Shown: positions 7,120 to 15,014 of the stretch, piece by piece
Numbering within the stretch: position 1 is the stretch's first letter
Layout: each line of letters starts with the position of its first letter
Source of the DNA: Maribacter sp.
GTDB taxonomy: Bacteria > Bacteroidota > Bacteroidia > Flavobacteriales > Flavobacteriaceae
Direction: 5' to 3'
NCBI GenBank assembly: GCA_003232155.1
Contig: QILY01000042.1
Location: forward strand, 1-19,464
Length of the DNA: 19,464 bases
Translations under genes and position numbers: made by a program
The notes under the pieces: model-generated
Databases searched by the model: none
Seen by the model: only the letters and a program-made list of their open reading frames with translations
Told to the model about the DNA's origin: nothing

Positions 7120-7294
7120 TACATCGAATAAAGTTTAAAATATAAACACCGTAGAACTGTAAAGTCTCAGTTTTGAGAAATATAATTCAGTCTTATGAAG
7201 AAGAATAGATTCTGTCTCATTTGCCCTCTTGGGCAAGTTCAGTTTTTATGTCAATTTGTCGATAAGAGACATCCGATACGGATGTCTCTTTTTT
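7120..7294 (+). ncRNA. Candidate structured RNA / 3' leader segment ending in a terminator
   Basis: This non-coding stretch holds three successive hairpins: TCTCA/TGAGA at 7165-7178, TTGCCC/GGGCAA at 7221-7236 and a strong intrinsic terminator at 7264-7294. The 5' arm of the terminator (GAGACA, 7266-7271) could instead pair with TGTCTC at 7213-7218, enclosing the middle hairpin, so an antiterminator-like switch is conceivable. The gyrB promoter box lies downstream of the terminator, so this RNA is not the gyrB leader; it would be the asnB 3' end or a separate small RNA. No exact -7 box is seen upstream. I cannot assign a known RNA family. A small open frame from 7229 runs through the terminator and is not credible. 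Confidence 0.25.
7264..7294 (+). terminator. Intrinsic terminator upstream of gyrB
   Basis: A 12-bp perfect stem, AAGAGACATCCG (7264-7275) with CGGATGTCTCTT (7279-7290), has a 3-base ATA loop and leads into a T-run through 7294. It ends plus-strand transcription coming from asnB or from a small RNA and separates it from gyrB. Confidence 0.9.
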
Positions 7295-7420
7295 GTATGT
7301 TATGAACTAGAACTGGCGAATTCCATAGCGCTGTTTTTAGTTGATGGATTTTCTACAATTATTGTTAATAACTTAAGCGCCTCAAAAGTCTTAAAACATT
7401 ATATTTCATAGGGTATTGCG

Positions 7421-7428
7421 TATCTTTG
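7421..7428 (+). promoter_or_regulatory. Likely -7 box of gyrB
   Basis: TATCTTTG is an exact TAnnTTTG match, 40 bases before the gyrB ATG. The predicted start near 7435 leaves a short leader of about 34 bases without a Shine-Dalgarno. No spaced -33 TTG is evident. Confidence 0.5.
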
Positions 7429-7468
7429 TGAGATTGCAAAATTTAAAGTAAAAACAACATTTATTTAT

Positions 7469-9469
7469 ATGGGCGAAGAAGCAAAAAACGAAGACGGATC
7501 TAAGAAAAATAATGCTGTAAATAAAGCACCTAAGATTACAGGTAAAGACTATTCGGCAGATAGTATTCAGGCACTTGAAGGAATGGAACATGTGCGCATG
7601 CGTCCATCAATGTATATTGGTGATATAGGTCTGCGAGGTTTACACCACTTAGTCTATGAAGTTGTAGATAATTCTATAGATGAAGCCATGGGTGGATATT
7701 GTGATAGAATCACTGTAACCATAAATGAAGACAATTCTATTACTACTAGAGATAATGGTAGAGGTATTCCTGTAGGAATGCATAAAAAAGAAGGCGTTTC
7801 TGCACTAGAGGTCGTAATGACCAAAATTGGTGCCGGAGGTAAATTCGATAAAGATTCATATAAAGTTTCTGGTGGATTGCACGGTGTTGGGGTTTCTTGT
7901 GTGAATGCTTTATCTAGTCATTTAAGAGCTACTGTTTATAAAGACGGTAAAATATGGGAACAAGAATATGAGCGTGGTAAAAGTCTATATCCAGTAAAAA
8001 CTATTGGCGATTGTACTGAGGATGATAGAGGTACTGAGGTTACCTTCATGCCTGATACTGTAATTTTCACGCAAACTATTGAATATAGTTATGAAACGCT
8101 TTCAAGTAGAATGCGTGAGCTTTCCTTTTTAAATAAAGGAGTTACCATTACAATAACTGATAAACGACAGAAAGATGAAAAAGGAGAGCTTGTCTCTGAA
8201 GTATTTCATTCTACTGAAGGTTTAAAAGAATTTGTTAACTTTTTAGACGGAAGTCGTGAGTCGCTTATCCCGAATGTCATTTCGATGGAAAGGGAGAAAA
8301 ATGGCATTCCTGTTGAGGTTGCGATGATATATAATACATCGTATACCGAGAATTTACACTCTTATGTGAATAATATCAACACACATGAAGGAGGTACCCA
8401 TTTATCTGGATTCAGAAGAGGATTGACCAGCACGCTTAAAAAGTATGCCGATGCATCAGGAATGTTAGATAAATTGAAGTTTGAGATACAAGGAGATGAT
8501 TTCAGAGAAGGATTAACAGCAATTATTTCTGTAAAAGTAGCTGAACCTCAATTTGAAGGTCAGACAAAAACTAAACTAGGTAACCGCGAGGTTTCTTCAG
8601 CGGTAAGCCAAGCAGTTTCTGAAATGCTGACTAATTATCTAGAAGAACATCCCGATGATGCGAAAATCATTATTCAAAAGGTAGTGTTGGCAGCTACGGC
8701 AAGGCACGCAGCCACTAAGGCTCGTGAAATGGTGCAGCGTAAAACGGTAATGAGCATAGGTGGCTTGCCTGGTAAATTATCTGATTGTTCAGATCAAGAC
8801 CCTGTTAATTGTGAAGTATTTCTTGTTGAGGGAGATTCGGCAGGCGGAACAGCTAAACAAGGAAGAGATAGAAATTTTCAAGCTATTCTACCATTAAGAG
8901 GTAAGATTCTGAATGTTGAAAAAGCAATGCCGCATCGGGTTTTTGAAAATGAGGAAATAAAGAATATTTATACAGCTTTAGGAGTAACTATTGGTACTGA
9001 AGAAGATAGTAAAGCTTTGAACCTTGAAAAACTACGCTATCATAAAGTAGTTATTATGTGTGATGCCGATGTTGATGGTAGTCATATTGAAACCTTGATT
9101 TTAACCTTTTTCTTCCGTTATATGCGAGAGTTAATCGAGGGTGGTCATGTATATATTGCTACGCCTCCTTTGTATCTTGTTAAAAAAGGTCAAAAAAAGC
9201 GTTATGCATGGAATGACCAAGAACGTGACGAAATTGCAGATAGCTTTAATGGTGGGGTAAGTATTCAACGTTACAAAGGTCTAGGAGAGATGAATGCTGA
9301 ACAATTATGGGATACAACTATGAATCCTGATTTTAGAACGCTGAGACAAATCACCATTGAAAATGCAACGGAAACTGATCGTACTTTTTCTATGCTTATG
9401 GGTGATGAAGTACCACCTCGTAGAGAGTTCATTGAAAAGAATGCTGTTTATGCGAACATTGATGTATAA
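7469..9469 (+). CDS. gyrB: DNA gyrase subunit B
   Basis: This is the ATPase subunit of DNA gyrase, which with GyrA introduces negative supercoils. It has 666 residues and lacks the long insertion of the roughly 800-residue enterobacterial GyrB. The GHKL ATPase domain shows YEVVDNSIDEA (catalytic E64, Mg-binding N68), DNGRGIP and GGLHGVGV. The TOPRIM domain shows EGDSAGG (E454), PLRGKILNVEKA and DADVDGSHI (D532, D534). The tail with QRYKGLGEMN is intact. A lysine-rich stretch of about 26 residues precedes the conserved YSADSIQALEGMEHVRMRPS; there is no later Met before M39, so this extension is probably real. The gene is followed by its own terminator. mdh and secDF lie further downstream, a known flavobacterial gene order, here interrupted by about 1.3 kb of repeats and one small gene. 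Confidence 0.98.
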   Translation: MGEEAKNEDGSKKNNAVNKAPKITGKDYSADSIQALEGMEHVRMRPSMYIGDIGLRGLHHLVYEVVDNSIDEAMGGYCDRITVTINEDNSITTRDNGRGIPVGMHKKEGVSALEVVMTKIGAGGKFDKDSYKVSGGLHGVGVSCVNALSSHLRATVYKDGKIWEQEYERGKSLYPVKTIGDCTEDDRGTEVTFMPDTVIFTQTIEYSYETLSSRMRELSFLNKGVTITITDKRQKDEKGELVSEVFHSTEGLKEFVNFLDGSRESLIPNVISMEREKNGIPVEVAMIYNTSYTENLHSYVNNINTHEGGTHLSGFRRGLTSTLKKYADASGMLDKLKFEIQGDDFREGLTAIISVKVAEPQFEGQTKTKLGNREVSSAVSQAVSEMLTNYLEEHPDDAKIIIQKVVLAATARHAATKAREMVQRKTVMSIGGLPGKLSDCSDQDPVNCEVFLVEGDSAGGTAKQGRDRNFQAILPLRGKILNVEKAMPHRVFENEEIKNIYTALGVTIGTEEDSKALNLEKLRYHKVVIMCDADVDGSHIETLILTFFFRYMRELIEGGHVYIATPPLYLVKKGQKKRYAWNDQERDEIADSFNGGVSIQRYKGLGEMNAEQLWDTTMNPDFRTLRQITIENATETDRTFSMLMGDEVPPRREFIEKNAVYANIDV

Positions 9470-9495
9470 AATATAACACTTTCACAACAAGAATT

Positions 9496-9527
9496 CGTCC
9501 GCCACTATAGGCGGACGTCTTATTTTT
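9496..9527 (+). terminator. Intrinsic terminator of gyrB
   Basis: A perfect 8-bp GC-rich stem, CGTCCGCC (9496-9503) with GGCGGACG (9510-9517), has loop ACTATA and is followed by the T-rich TCTTATTTTT. It begins 26 bases after the gyrB stop. Confidence 0.88.
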
Positions 9528-9555
9528 AGGCTATTATTAACCCTAAATTTTAAAA

Positions 9556-9638
9556 ATGAAAGTAAAAGTATTTCTGTTGATGTTTGTGTCCACGCTAGTT
9601 TGTTTGCACAAGAAGATTTAAACCTGGATATGCCTTAG
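9556..9638 (+). pseudogene. Decayed remnant of an exported-protein gene (signal peptide with frameshift)
   Basis: An ATG at 9556 reads MKVKVFLLMFVSTLVC, a typical signal-peptide start, but runs into a stop after LHKKI. Switching frame near 9600 restores the expected continuation: FAQEDLNLDMP (TTT at 9603 to CCT at 9635), where FAQ is a standard flavobacterial cleavage site followed by an acidic mature start. That frame stops at TAG 9636-9638, inside a perfect hairpin (9633-9661) next to a dispersed repeat. So only the first roughly 27 residues of a secreted protein remain, with one frameshift and truncation by repeat sequence. The original protein cannot be identified. Confidence 0.55.
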
Positions 9639-9661
9639 AACTTCGTTATGAAGTTCTAAGG
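9633..9661. repeat. Perfect 12-bp hairpin
   Basis: CCTTAGAACTTC (9633-9644) pairs fully with GAAGTTCTAAGG (9650-9661) around loop GTTAT. It is not followed by a T-run, so it is not a standard terminator. It overlaps the end of the signal-peptide remnant and directly abuts the dispersed repeat at 9663, so it may belong to that repeat unit. Confidence 0.55.
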
Positions 9662-9662
9662 T

Positions 9663-9693
9663 CGGAATAGATTTTCTAATCCATAAATCCGGG
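9663..9693. repeat. Dispersed repeat, copy 1 (31 bp)
   Basis: It begins CGGAATAGATTTTCTAAT and ends ATCCGGG. A second copy at 15015-15044 differs by one substitution and one missing base. Both copies lie between convergent genes. The CCGG-type ends could pair with each other to form a small stem-loop. Confidence 0.65.
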
Positions 9694-9700
9694 ATAAAGT

Positions 9701-9736
9701 AAAAAACCTGTTCAGAATATTCTGAACAGGTTTTTT
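9701..9736 (-). terminator. Bidirectional terminator, 36-bp perfect palindrome
   Basis: The bases form a perfect palindrome centred between 9718 and 9719. Its core arm is CCTGTTCAGAAT, with A-run and T-run edges. It lies 24 bases past the stop of the minus-strand lipoprotein gene and suits termination on that strand; it also works for the plus strand as a backup for gyrB. Confidence 0.85.
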
Positions 9737-9760
9737 TATTGAGTTTACGTAATTATAGTA

Positions 9761-10135
9761 TTATTCTCGAACCGCTAAGATATTACCATTGGCATCTTGC
9801 AGAACAGTTCCTGTATCTAATTTTTTCATTGAGACAATATCATCCGTTTTGTTTTCCAAACCAGGATATGATATAGTGTATAGACCATCTTCTTCGCTCC
9901 ATTTAAAATCGGTTAAAACATCTATAGCTCCATTATTATAGCTATGGTGTCTTCCTAAATAAACGTCATTGAAGATCCATTCTTTTTTAGTAGTTTGTTT
10001 ATTGGTCTCGCTGCTGGCATTTAATTGAAGATCAGACCATATACCAATAACGGGGTCGTTGTTCTCAGGTATTTTAGAGCAGTTACTGACCAAAATTATT
10101 CCGATGATGGCCAAGAATGAAAATAACTTTTTCAT
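9761..10135 (-). CDS. Small putative lipoprotein of unknown function
   Basis: The protein has 124 residues. MKKLFSFLAIIGIILVSNCS has the layout of a lipoprotein signal peptide with the lipidated Cys at position 19; the residue before it is Asn instead of the usual small residue, so the lipobox is slightly off consensus. The mature part of about 105 residues contains GIWSDLQLN, KKEWIFNDVYLG, DFKWSEEDGLYTISYPGL and a C-terminal TVLQDANGNILAVRE. The GIW opening and alternating aromatic strands recall small lipocalin-like lipoproteins common in Flavobacteriia, but this is only a resemblance. It is alone between gyrB and mdh on the opposite strand, with a strong terminator. The 650 bases upstream carry repeats, and no -7 box was found close to the start. 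Confidence 0.75.
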   Translation of the reverse strand: MKKLFSFLAIIGIILVSNCSKIPENNDPVIGIWSDLQLNASSETNKQTTKKEWIFNDVYLGRHHSYNNGAIDVLTDFKWSEEDGLYTISYPGLENKTDDIVSMKKLDTGTVLQDANGNILAVRE

Positions 10136-10344
10136 TTTGTAGGTTTTTTCTGATTCGGGGGTTTACTAAATAAGAGAACGGTGCATTCTTATTTGGTATT
10201 GCTAAAATTCGATGTATGGTTCTTAAATTTCGTTTTCTTCGTTGAACTACTGTTTTTTTTAAGAAAGAATGTATTTCGTCGATGGGTGTAAAGTGCTTTT
10301 TTAGAGATATTTAGAGTTTTTTTAAGAATTCATGATTGAATTTT

Positions 10345-10530
10345 TATAGGCTATTTTTGATGCAGAACAAGGTAAGACATAGAGAAAGCTATGGGCGAGC
10401 TAGAGTGGTGGCGTAAGCATAGCAGGGCCTACGGTTTAAAATTTCAACGAAGCCTGTGGCGGCAGGCAGGTTATGCGCAAAAAGAGGTAATAAGAAAATA
10501 ACCGAGATATTTCAAAACAGCTTCTAAGTC
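10345..10530. other. GC-richer non-coding block, possible intergenic repeat element
   Basis: In the 650-base gap between the lipoprotein gene and mdh, roughly 10380-10470 is visibly richer in G and C than its AT-rich surroundings and contains short stems such as GCCTG/CAGGC at 10452-10467. It shares GCATAG...CTACGG phrasing with the interior of the element at 6947-7116. No open frame or RNA family is recognisable. It resembles short degenerate intergenic repeats seen in marine flavobacteria, but a second copy within this window is not convincing. Confidence 0.3.
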
Positions 10531-10607
10531 TGTTTTTAAAAATATAAAGCCCTAAAAATCAATTGTTGGTAACATTACAAAGTAGGAACTAGATCTTAAG
10601 TTTTAGC

Positions 10608-10684
10608 TTTTCACTCTTCATTTTCCACTTTCCACTTTTCACTTTCCACTTTTCACTTTCCACTTTCCACTTTCCACTTTTCAT
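10608..10684. repeat. Heptanucleotide tandem repeat, 11 units
   Basis: Eleven consecutive 7-base units occur, mainly TTTCCAC and TTTTCAC, with outer units decayed to TCTTCAT and TTTTCAT. The whole tract is pyrimidine plus A on the plus strand, so it has a strong strand bias. It ends 51 bases upstream of the mdh -7 box. Slippage could change its length without touching a coding frame. Confidence 0.9.
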
Positions 10685-10735
10685 TCTAATTGACCAAACT
10701 ATTAATAAGTATATCTGACCCATATTTTTCTTTTC

Positions 10736-10743
10736 TAAATTTG
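10736..10743 (+). promoter_or_regulatory. Likely -7 box of mdh
   Basis: TAAATTTG matches TAnnTTTG exactly and lies 45 bases before the mdh ATG. The predicted start is near 10750. A TTG at the usual -33 distance is missing. The heptamer tract sits just upstream. Confidence 0.5.
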
Positions 10744-10788
10744 TATTTTTGGACTCTTTAGAAATCAAATTATAAAAAACATATATTT

Positions 10789-11715
10789 ATGAAGGTTACC
10801 GTAGTAGGGGCAGGAGCTGTTGGCGCTAGTTGTGCAGAGTATATTGCCATTAAGAATTTTGCATCAGAAGTGGTTTTGTTGGATATTAAAGAAGGGTACG
10901 CCGAAGGTAAGGCCATGGATTTAATGCAAACAGCCTCATTGAACGGTTTTGATACCAAAATAACCGGTAGTACAAGTGACTACTCAAAAACTGCTGGTAG
11001 TGATATTGCAGTAATTACATCAGGTATACCAAGAAAACCGGGTATGACCAGAGAAGAATTAATAGGTATCAATGCAGGTATAGTTAAAACGGTATCTTCT
11101 AATTTAATAGAGCATTCGCCAAATGTAATATTAATAGTAGTAAGTAACCCAATGGATGCTATGACCTATTTGGTACATAAAACAACAAATTTACCAAAGC
11201 ATAAGATTATAGGTATGGGCGGTGCTTTAGATAGTGCGCGCTTTAAATATCGTCTGGCCGAGGCGATGGAAGCTCCTATTTCAGATATTGACGGTATGGT
11301 AATTGGGGGTCATAGTGATAAAGGTATGGTGCCTTTAATTTCCCATGCCACAAGAAATAGTATTCGTGTTTCTGAATTTTTATCTGAAGATAGATTGAAC
11401 CAAGTTGCTGAAGACACCAAAGTTGGTGGGGCCACCTTAACTAAGTTATTGGGTACAAGTGCATGGTATGCACCTGGAGCTGCAGTTTCTGGTTTGGTAC
11501 AGGCCATTGCTTGCGACCAAAAGAAAATGTTTACATGTTCTATATATTTAGAAGGTGAATATGGTTTAAATGATATATGTATTGGCGTGCCTGTTATTTT
11601 AGGCAAGAACGGTATAGAGCGTATTGTAGATATTCCTTTGAGCGATGCTGAAAAGGCTAAAATGCAAGAAAGTGCTGAAGGCGTTACCAAAACCAATAGC
11701 CTTTTAGAATTGTAA
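10789..11715 (+). CDS. mdh: Malate dehydrogenase (LDH-like, NAD-dependent)
   Basis: This citric-acid-cycle enzyme interconverts malate and oxaloacetate. The protein of 308 residues is the usual length for the LDH-like bacterial MDH type. The Rossmann motif GAGAVGA is at 7-13, and D32 after VVLL is the acidic residue expected to select NAD over NADP. Substrate arginines appear in IPRKPGMTREEL (R82, R88) and at R151 (LDSARF). The Asp-His pair is D148 and H175 (GGHSDKGM). R82, rather than a Gln, fits malate over lactate specificity. All catalytic residues are present. It has its own promoter box and terminator, so it is probably monocistronic, between gyrB and secDF in a recurring flavobacterial order. 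Confidence 0.97.
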   Translation: MKVTVVGAGAVGASCAEYIAIKNFASEVVLLDIKEGYAEGKAMDLMQTASLNGFDTKITGSTSDYSKTAGSDIAVITSGIPRKPGMTREELIGINAGIVKTVSSNLIEHSPNVILIVVSNPMDAMTYLVHKTTNLPKHKIIGMGGALDSARFKYRLAEAMEAPISDIDGMVIGGHSDKGMVPLISHATRNSIRVSEFLSEDRLNQVAEDTKVGGATLTKLLGTSAWYAPGAAVSGLVQAIACDQKKMFTCSIYLEGEYGLNDICIGVPVILGKNGIERIVDIPLSDAEKAKMQESAEGVTKTNSLLEL

Positions 11716-11738
11716 AAAACATCCATAGAAAATATGTT

Positions 11739-11777
11739 AAGAGCATCTGTAGTATACTATAGATGCTCTTTTGTTTT
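11739..11777 (+). terminator. Intrinsic terminator of mdh
   Basis: AAGAGCATCT (11739-11748) pairs with AGATGCTCTT (11761-11770), and the stem extends inward by four more pairs including a G-T wobble. It is followed by TTTTGTTTT. It starts 23 bases after the mdh stop. Confidence 0.88.
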
Positions 11778-11795
11778 GGAAATACACTAAATATA

Positions 11796-11827
11796 TTGTC
11801 AAATCGTATAGGAAAATCATATATTTG
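11796..11827 (+). promoter_or_regulatory. Promoter of secDF (-33 TTG and -7 TATATTTG)
   Basis: TTG at 11796-11798 and TATATTTG at 11820-11827 are separated by 21 bases, close to the Bacteroidota housekeeping promoter layout. It lies after the mdh terminator and 38 bases before the secDF ATG, so secDF has its own transcript. It is the best-formed promoter in the window. Confidence 0.6.
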
Positions 11828-11865
11828 CAGGCTGTTACAAAAACCATAAATAAATTACATAATCA

Positions 11866-14814
11866 ATGCAAAATAAAGGACTTATAAAGCTTTTCGCTTT
11901 CTTATTTGGGCTAGTGAGTATTTACCAGCTATCCTATACTTTTATTACCAGTAATGTAGAGGAGAAAGCTGAAGCTTATGCGGCTCAAGGAGAAACGATC
12001 GAAGAACGAGAAGCCTTAACAGCAAGTTATTTAGATTCTATAGGGTCGAACCCCATATTAGGTTTCACAAATTATGATGAAGCTAAAAAGAAAGAACTTA
12101 ATAAAGGATTGGATCTTAAAGGTGGTATTAATGTTACCCTTCAAATATCAATTAAAGATATTTTAAAAGGATTGGCCAATACTACTAAAAGCCCAGTTTT
12201 CAATAAAGCTTTGGCTGATGCTGATGTGGCATCGAAAAGTAGCTCTGATACCTATGTAGATTTGTTTTTTGAAGCTTTTGACAGAATTAAAGGCGATGCT
12301 AAACTAGCGTCACCAGATATTTTCGCCAATAAAGGTTTGAGTGATGTAGTTAATTTTCAAATGAGTGATAATGAAGTAAAACCTATTATCAGAACAAAAA
12401 TTGACGAAGCGATCGTTTCTGCATTTGAAGTATTGCGTGAACGTATTGATGGTTTTGGGGTTACACAGCCTAATATTCAACGTATAGGTAACTCAGGCCG
12501 TATTTTGGTCGAATTGCCAGGGGCAAGAGATATTGAAAGAGCGCAAGAACTACTTTCAAGTACTGCTCAATTAGAGTTCTGGGAAACGTATAAACCAAGC
12601 AACCCCAGTTTTAGTACTTTTATTATTCAAGCGAATGAAAAGTTAAAAAATATCGTAGATACGAAGCCTAAAGAAGAAGTAAAGCCAAAAAGTGAGTTAG
12701 ATTCTTTACTTTCTGATGTGAGCTCTGATTCGTTAGAAATTGCAAATCAAGTCAATCCATTATTTGAATTATTGACTCAACCAGATCCTGGCACATATGC
12801 TATGTTTAGAGCTGCTGTGAAAGATACTGCTACTATAAACAGCTATTTAAAAATGCCAGAGATTCGTCGTTTGTTGCCGAATGATATTCAATTTACAAAA
12901 TTTGTTTGGGAGCGCCCTGCTACCAATGATGTTGAACTGTTAGATTTATATGCTTTAAAATCAAATCGTGATGGTACACCAAGAATCAGTGGTGATGTAG
13001 TAAGTGATGCTAGAGACACTTTTGACCAGTTTGGTAAGCCAGCTATTAGTATGACCATGAACTCAAAAGGTTCTAAAGAATGGCAAAAGTTGACGAGCGA
13101 TGCGAATTTGAACGCTACCGGTATTGCGGTTGTGTTGGATAATAAGGTATATACAGCACCAGGTTGTTCGGTTGTTGGTGGTATATCTGGCGGAAGTACT
13201 GAAATTACAGGTACATTTTCTGTAGCGGAGACCAAAGATATTGCTAATGTTTTGCGCGCAGGTAAATTACCCGCAACAGCGGACATTATTCAATCTACAG
13301 TAGTTGGCCCTTCATTGGGGCAAGAAGCTGTCGATAGTGGTTTTATGTCCTTTTTAATAGCTATGGCCATTGTTTTGGTATGGATGGTTTTCTATTACGG
13401 TAAAGCAGGTATCGCTGCAGATATCGCTTTGTTATTGAACATCTTGTTGATATTCGGAGTTCTTACCAGTTTAAGTGCCGTACTTACTTTGCCCGGTATT
13501 GCAGGTATCGTATTGACCATAGGTATTTCAGTAGATGCTAACGTACTTATCTTTGAGCGTATCAAAGAAGAATTGGCCAAAGGTAAAGGTAAAAGCCAAG
13601 CGGTTGCCGATGGTTTTAGCAATGCACTATCATCTATTTTAGATGCAAATATAACTACAGGCCTTACGGCGATTATCTTATTTGTATTTGGTTCGGGTCC
13701 TATCAAAGGTTTTGCCACTACCCTATTAATAGGTATTCTTACTTCTTTGTTCACCGCTATTTTTATTACAAGATTATTGGTTGATTGGTATATCAGTGGA
13801 AAAGGAAGAACATTGGGTTTCTCTACGGCATTGACCAAAGGTTTGTTCCAGAATATTAATATTAAGTTCTTAGCCAAACGCAATATAGCTTATGTAATAT
13901 CTGCTGTTTTAGTAGGTGTTGGTGTATTTTCATTAGTTACCCAAGGTTTACAGCAAGGGGTCGATTTCATTGGCGGTCGGTCGTACCAAGTACGTTTTGA
14001 ACAATCTGTTAATTCTTCTGAAATTGCCTCTGAACTAAACACGGTGTTTGGTAGTGGTACCAATGTGAAAACATTTGGTGAATCTAATCAGATTAAAATA
14101 ACCACACCTTATAAAGTAGATGTTGAAGGTGTTGAAGTGGACAATGAAATTCAAGAAAAATTGTACATGGCTTTGCTAAAGTATTTGCCAGATGGTACAA
14201 GTGAAAAAGATTTTATAATAGGTAGTAAGGGTAAGACTATTGGTATTATGCAATCTGACAAAGTTGGACCAACGATTGCCGATGATATTAAAAACAACGC
14301 ATTTTTAGCTATTTTAGGTTCACTTGCAGTTGTATTCTTGTATATCTTATTGCGTTTCCGTAAGTGGCAGTTCTCTTTGGGGGCGGTTGTTGCGGTATTC
14401 CATGATGTAATGATAGTATTGGGTATCTTTTCTATATGCGGCACTATAATGCCTTTTAATATGGAAATTGACCAAGCTTTCATAGCAGCTATTCTTACCG
14501 TAATTGGATATTCACTGAATGATACCGTGGTTGTATTTGACCGTATTCGTGAAATTATTGGTGAAAAAGGATGGCGTTCAGGCGAAAATGTAGATTTGGC
14601 CTTGAACAGTACATTGAGCAGAACCTTAAATACGTCGTTAACTACTTTAGTAGTATTATTGACAATATTCATTTTTGGTGGAGAATCACTACGAGGATTT
14701 ATGTTTGCAATGATTATAGGTGTTATTGTGGGTACCTATTCGTCATTATTTATTGCAACACCAGTAATGTTCGACTTCTTAAAGAAAAGCGTTAAATCTG
14801 GTTCTGAAGAATAA
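11866..14814 (+). CDS. secDF: SecD-SecF fusion protein-export protein
   Basis: This single 982-residue inner-membrane protein joins SecD and SecF, which use the proton gradient to help SecYEG release exported proteins. A first membrane segment spans about 7-28. The SecD motif GLDLKGGINV is at 81-90, followed by a large periplasmic domain (to about 485) and a SecD membrane block of about 490-640 with DANVLIFERI (D557). SecF starts near 660, with GVDFIGG (D700), a periplasmic section and a second membrane block from about 806, with NDTVVVFDRIRE (885-896). The periplasmic SecD part has a polar insert near 265-305 (KPKEEVKPKSELDSLLSDVS) of the kind seen in Bacteroidota SecDF. The length is usual for fused forms. 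The final TAA directly abuts a repeat half-copy. Confidence 0.97.
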   Translation: MQNKGLIKLFAFLFGLVSIYQLSYTFITSNVEEKAEAYAAQGETIEEREALTASYLDSIGSNPILGFTNYDEAKKKELNKGLDLKGGINVTLQISIKDILKGLANTTKSPVFNKALADADVASKSSSDTYVDLFFEAFDRIKGDAKLASPDIFANKGLSDVVNFQMSDNEVKPIIRTKIDEAIVSAFEVLRERIDGFGVTQPNIQRIGNSGRILVELPGARDIERAQELLSSTAQLEFWETYKPSNPSFSTFIIQANEKLKNIVDTKPKEEVKPKSELDSLLSDVSSDSLEIANQVNPLFELLTQPDPGTYAMFRAAVKDTATINSYLKMPEIRRLLPNDIQFTKFVWERPATNDVELLDLYALKSNRDGTPRISGDVVSDARDTFDQFGKPAISMTMNSKGSKEWQKLTSDANLNATGIAVVLDNKVYTAPGCSVVGGISGGSTEITGTFSVAETKDIANVLRAGKLPATADIIQSTVVGPSLGQEAVDSGFMSFLIAMAIVLVWMVFYYGKAGIAADIALLLNILLIFGVLTSLSAVLTLPGIAGIVLTIGISVDANVLIFERIKEELAKGKGKSQAVADGFSNALSSILDANITTGLTAIILFVFGSGPIKGFATTLLIGILTSLFTAIFITRLLVDWYISGKGRTLGFSTALTKGLFQNINIKFLAKRNIAYVISAVLVGVGVFSLVTQGLQQGVDFIGGRSYQVRFEQSVNSSEIASELNTVFGSGTNVKTFGESNQIKITTPYKVDVEGVEVDNEIQEKLYMALLKYLPDGTSEKDFIIGSKGKTIGIMQSDKVGPTIADDIKNNAFLAILGSLAVVFLYILLRFRKWQFSLGAVVAVFHDVMIVLGIFSICGTIMPFNMEIDQAFIAAILTVIGYSLNDTVVVFDRIREIIGEKGWRSGENVDLALNSTLSRTLNTSLTTLVVLLTIFIFGGESLRGFMFAMIIGVIVGTYSSLFIATPVMFDFLKKSVKSGSEE

Positions 14815-14846
14815 TACCAAATGAATTTTAAAATGGGGTATAACTA
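14815..14846. repeat. Solo half-copy of the TACCAA inverted-repeat element
   Basis: These 32 bases match 4258-4289 except for two adjacent-region substitutions (GGCATATA there, GGGGTATA here), so about 30 of 32 are identical. It starts immediately after the secDF stop codon TAA, as the element at 6947 starts immediately after the asnB stop. No matching TTGGTA right arm is found in the 240 bases downstream, so this looks like a truncated or decayed copy. Confidence 0.65.
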
Positions 14847-14870
14847 GAGGTTTTAACTTTTATATTGAAG

Positions 14871-14903
14871 AGCTGCACTGAATGAATAGTGTGGCTTTTT
14901 TTT
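14871..14903 (+). terminator. Intrinsic terminator of secDF
   Basis: AGCTGCACT (14871-14879) pairs with AGTGTGGCT (14888-14896), with two G-T wobbles and an 8-base loop, followed by a run of eight T. It lies 56 bases after the secDF stop, past the repeat half-copy. Confidence 0.8.
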
Positions 14904-15014
14904 GTGTTTTTTATTGGACAGCAGGCAAGGAAAAAGTGTAAAAGTGATGAGTTCAGAGTTATGAATTAGTGAAAATTCGTGTCCATAAAATACTGATTTA
15001 AAGCTAATTAGGAC

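Noticed and set aside
7229..7411. 60-codon open frame upstream of gyrB
   Set aside because: It runs through the strong terminator at 7264-7294, overlaps no recognisable motif and has no promoter; it is a chance frame.
10608..10684. CRISPR-like array
   Set aside because: The units are 7 bases, contiguous and without spacers; it is a simple tandem repeat.
12888..14672. Long open frames antisense to secDF
   Set aside because: They mirror the codon structure of a clear secDF gene, show no motifs and have no plausible starts.
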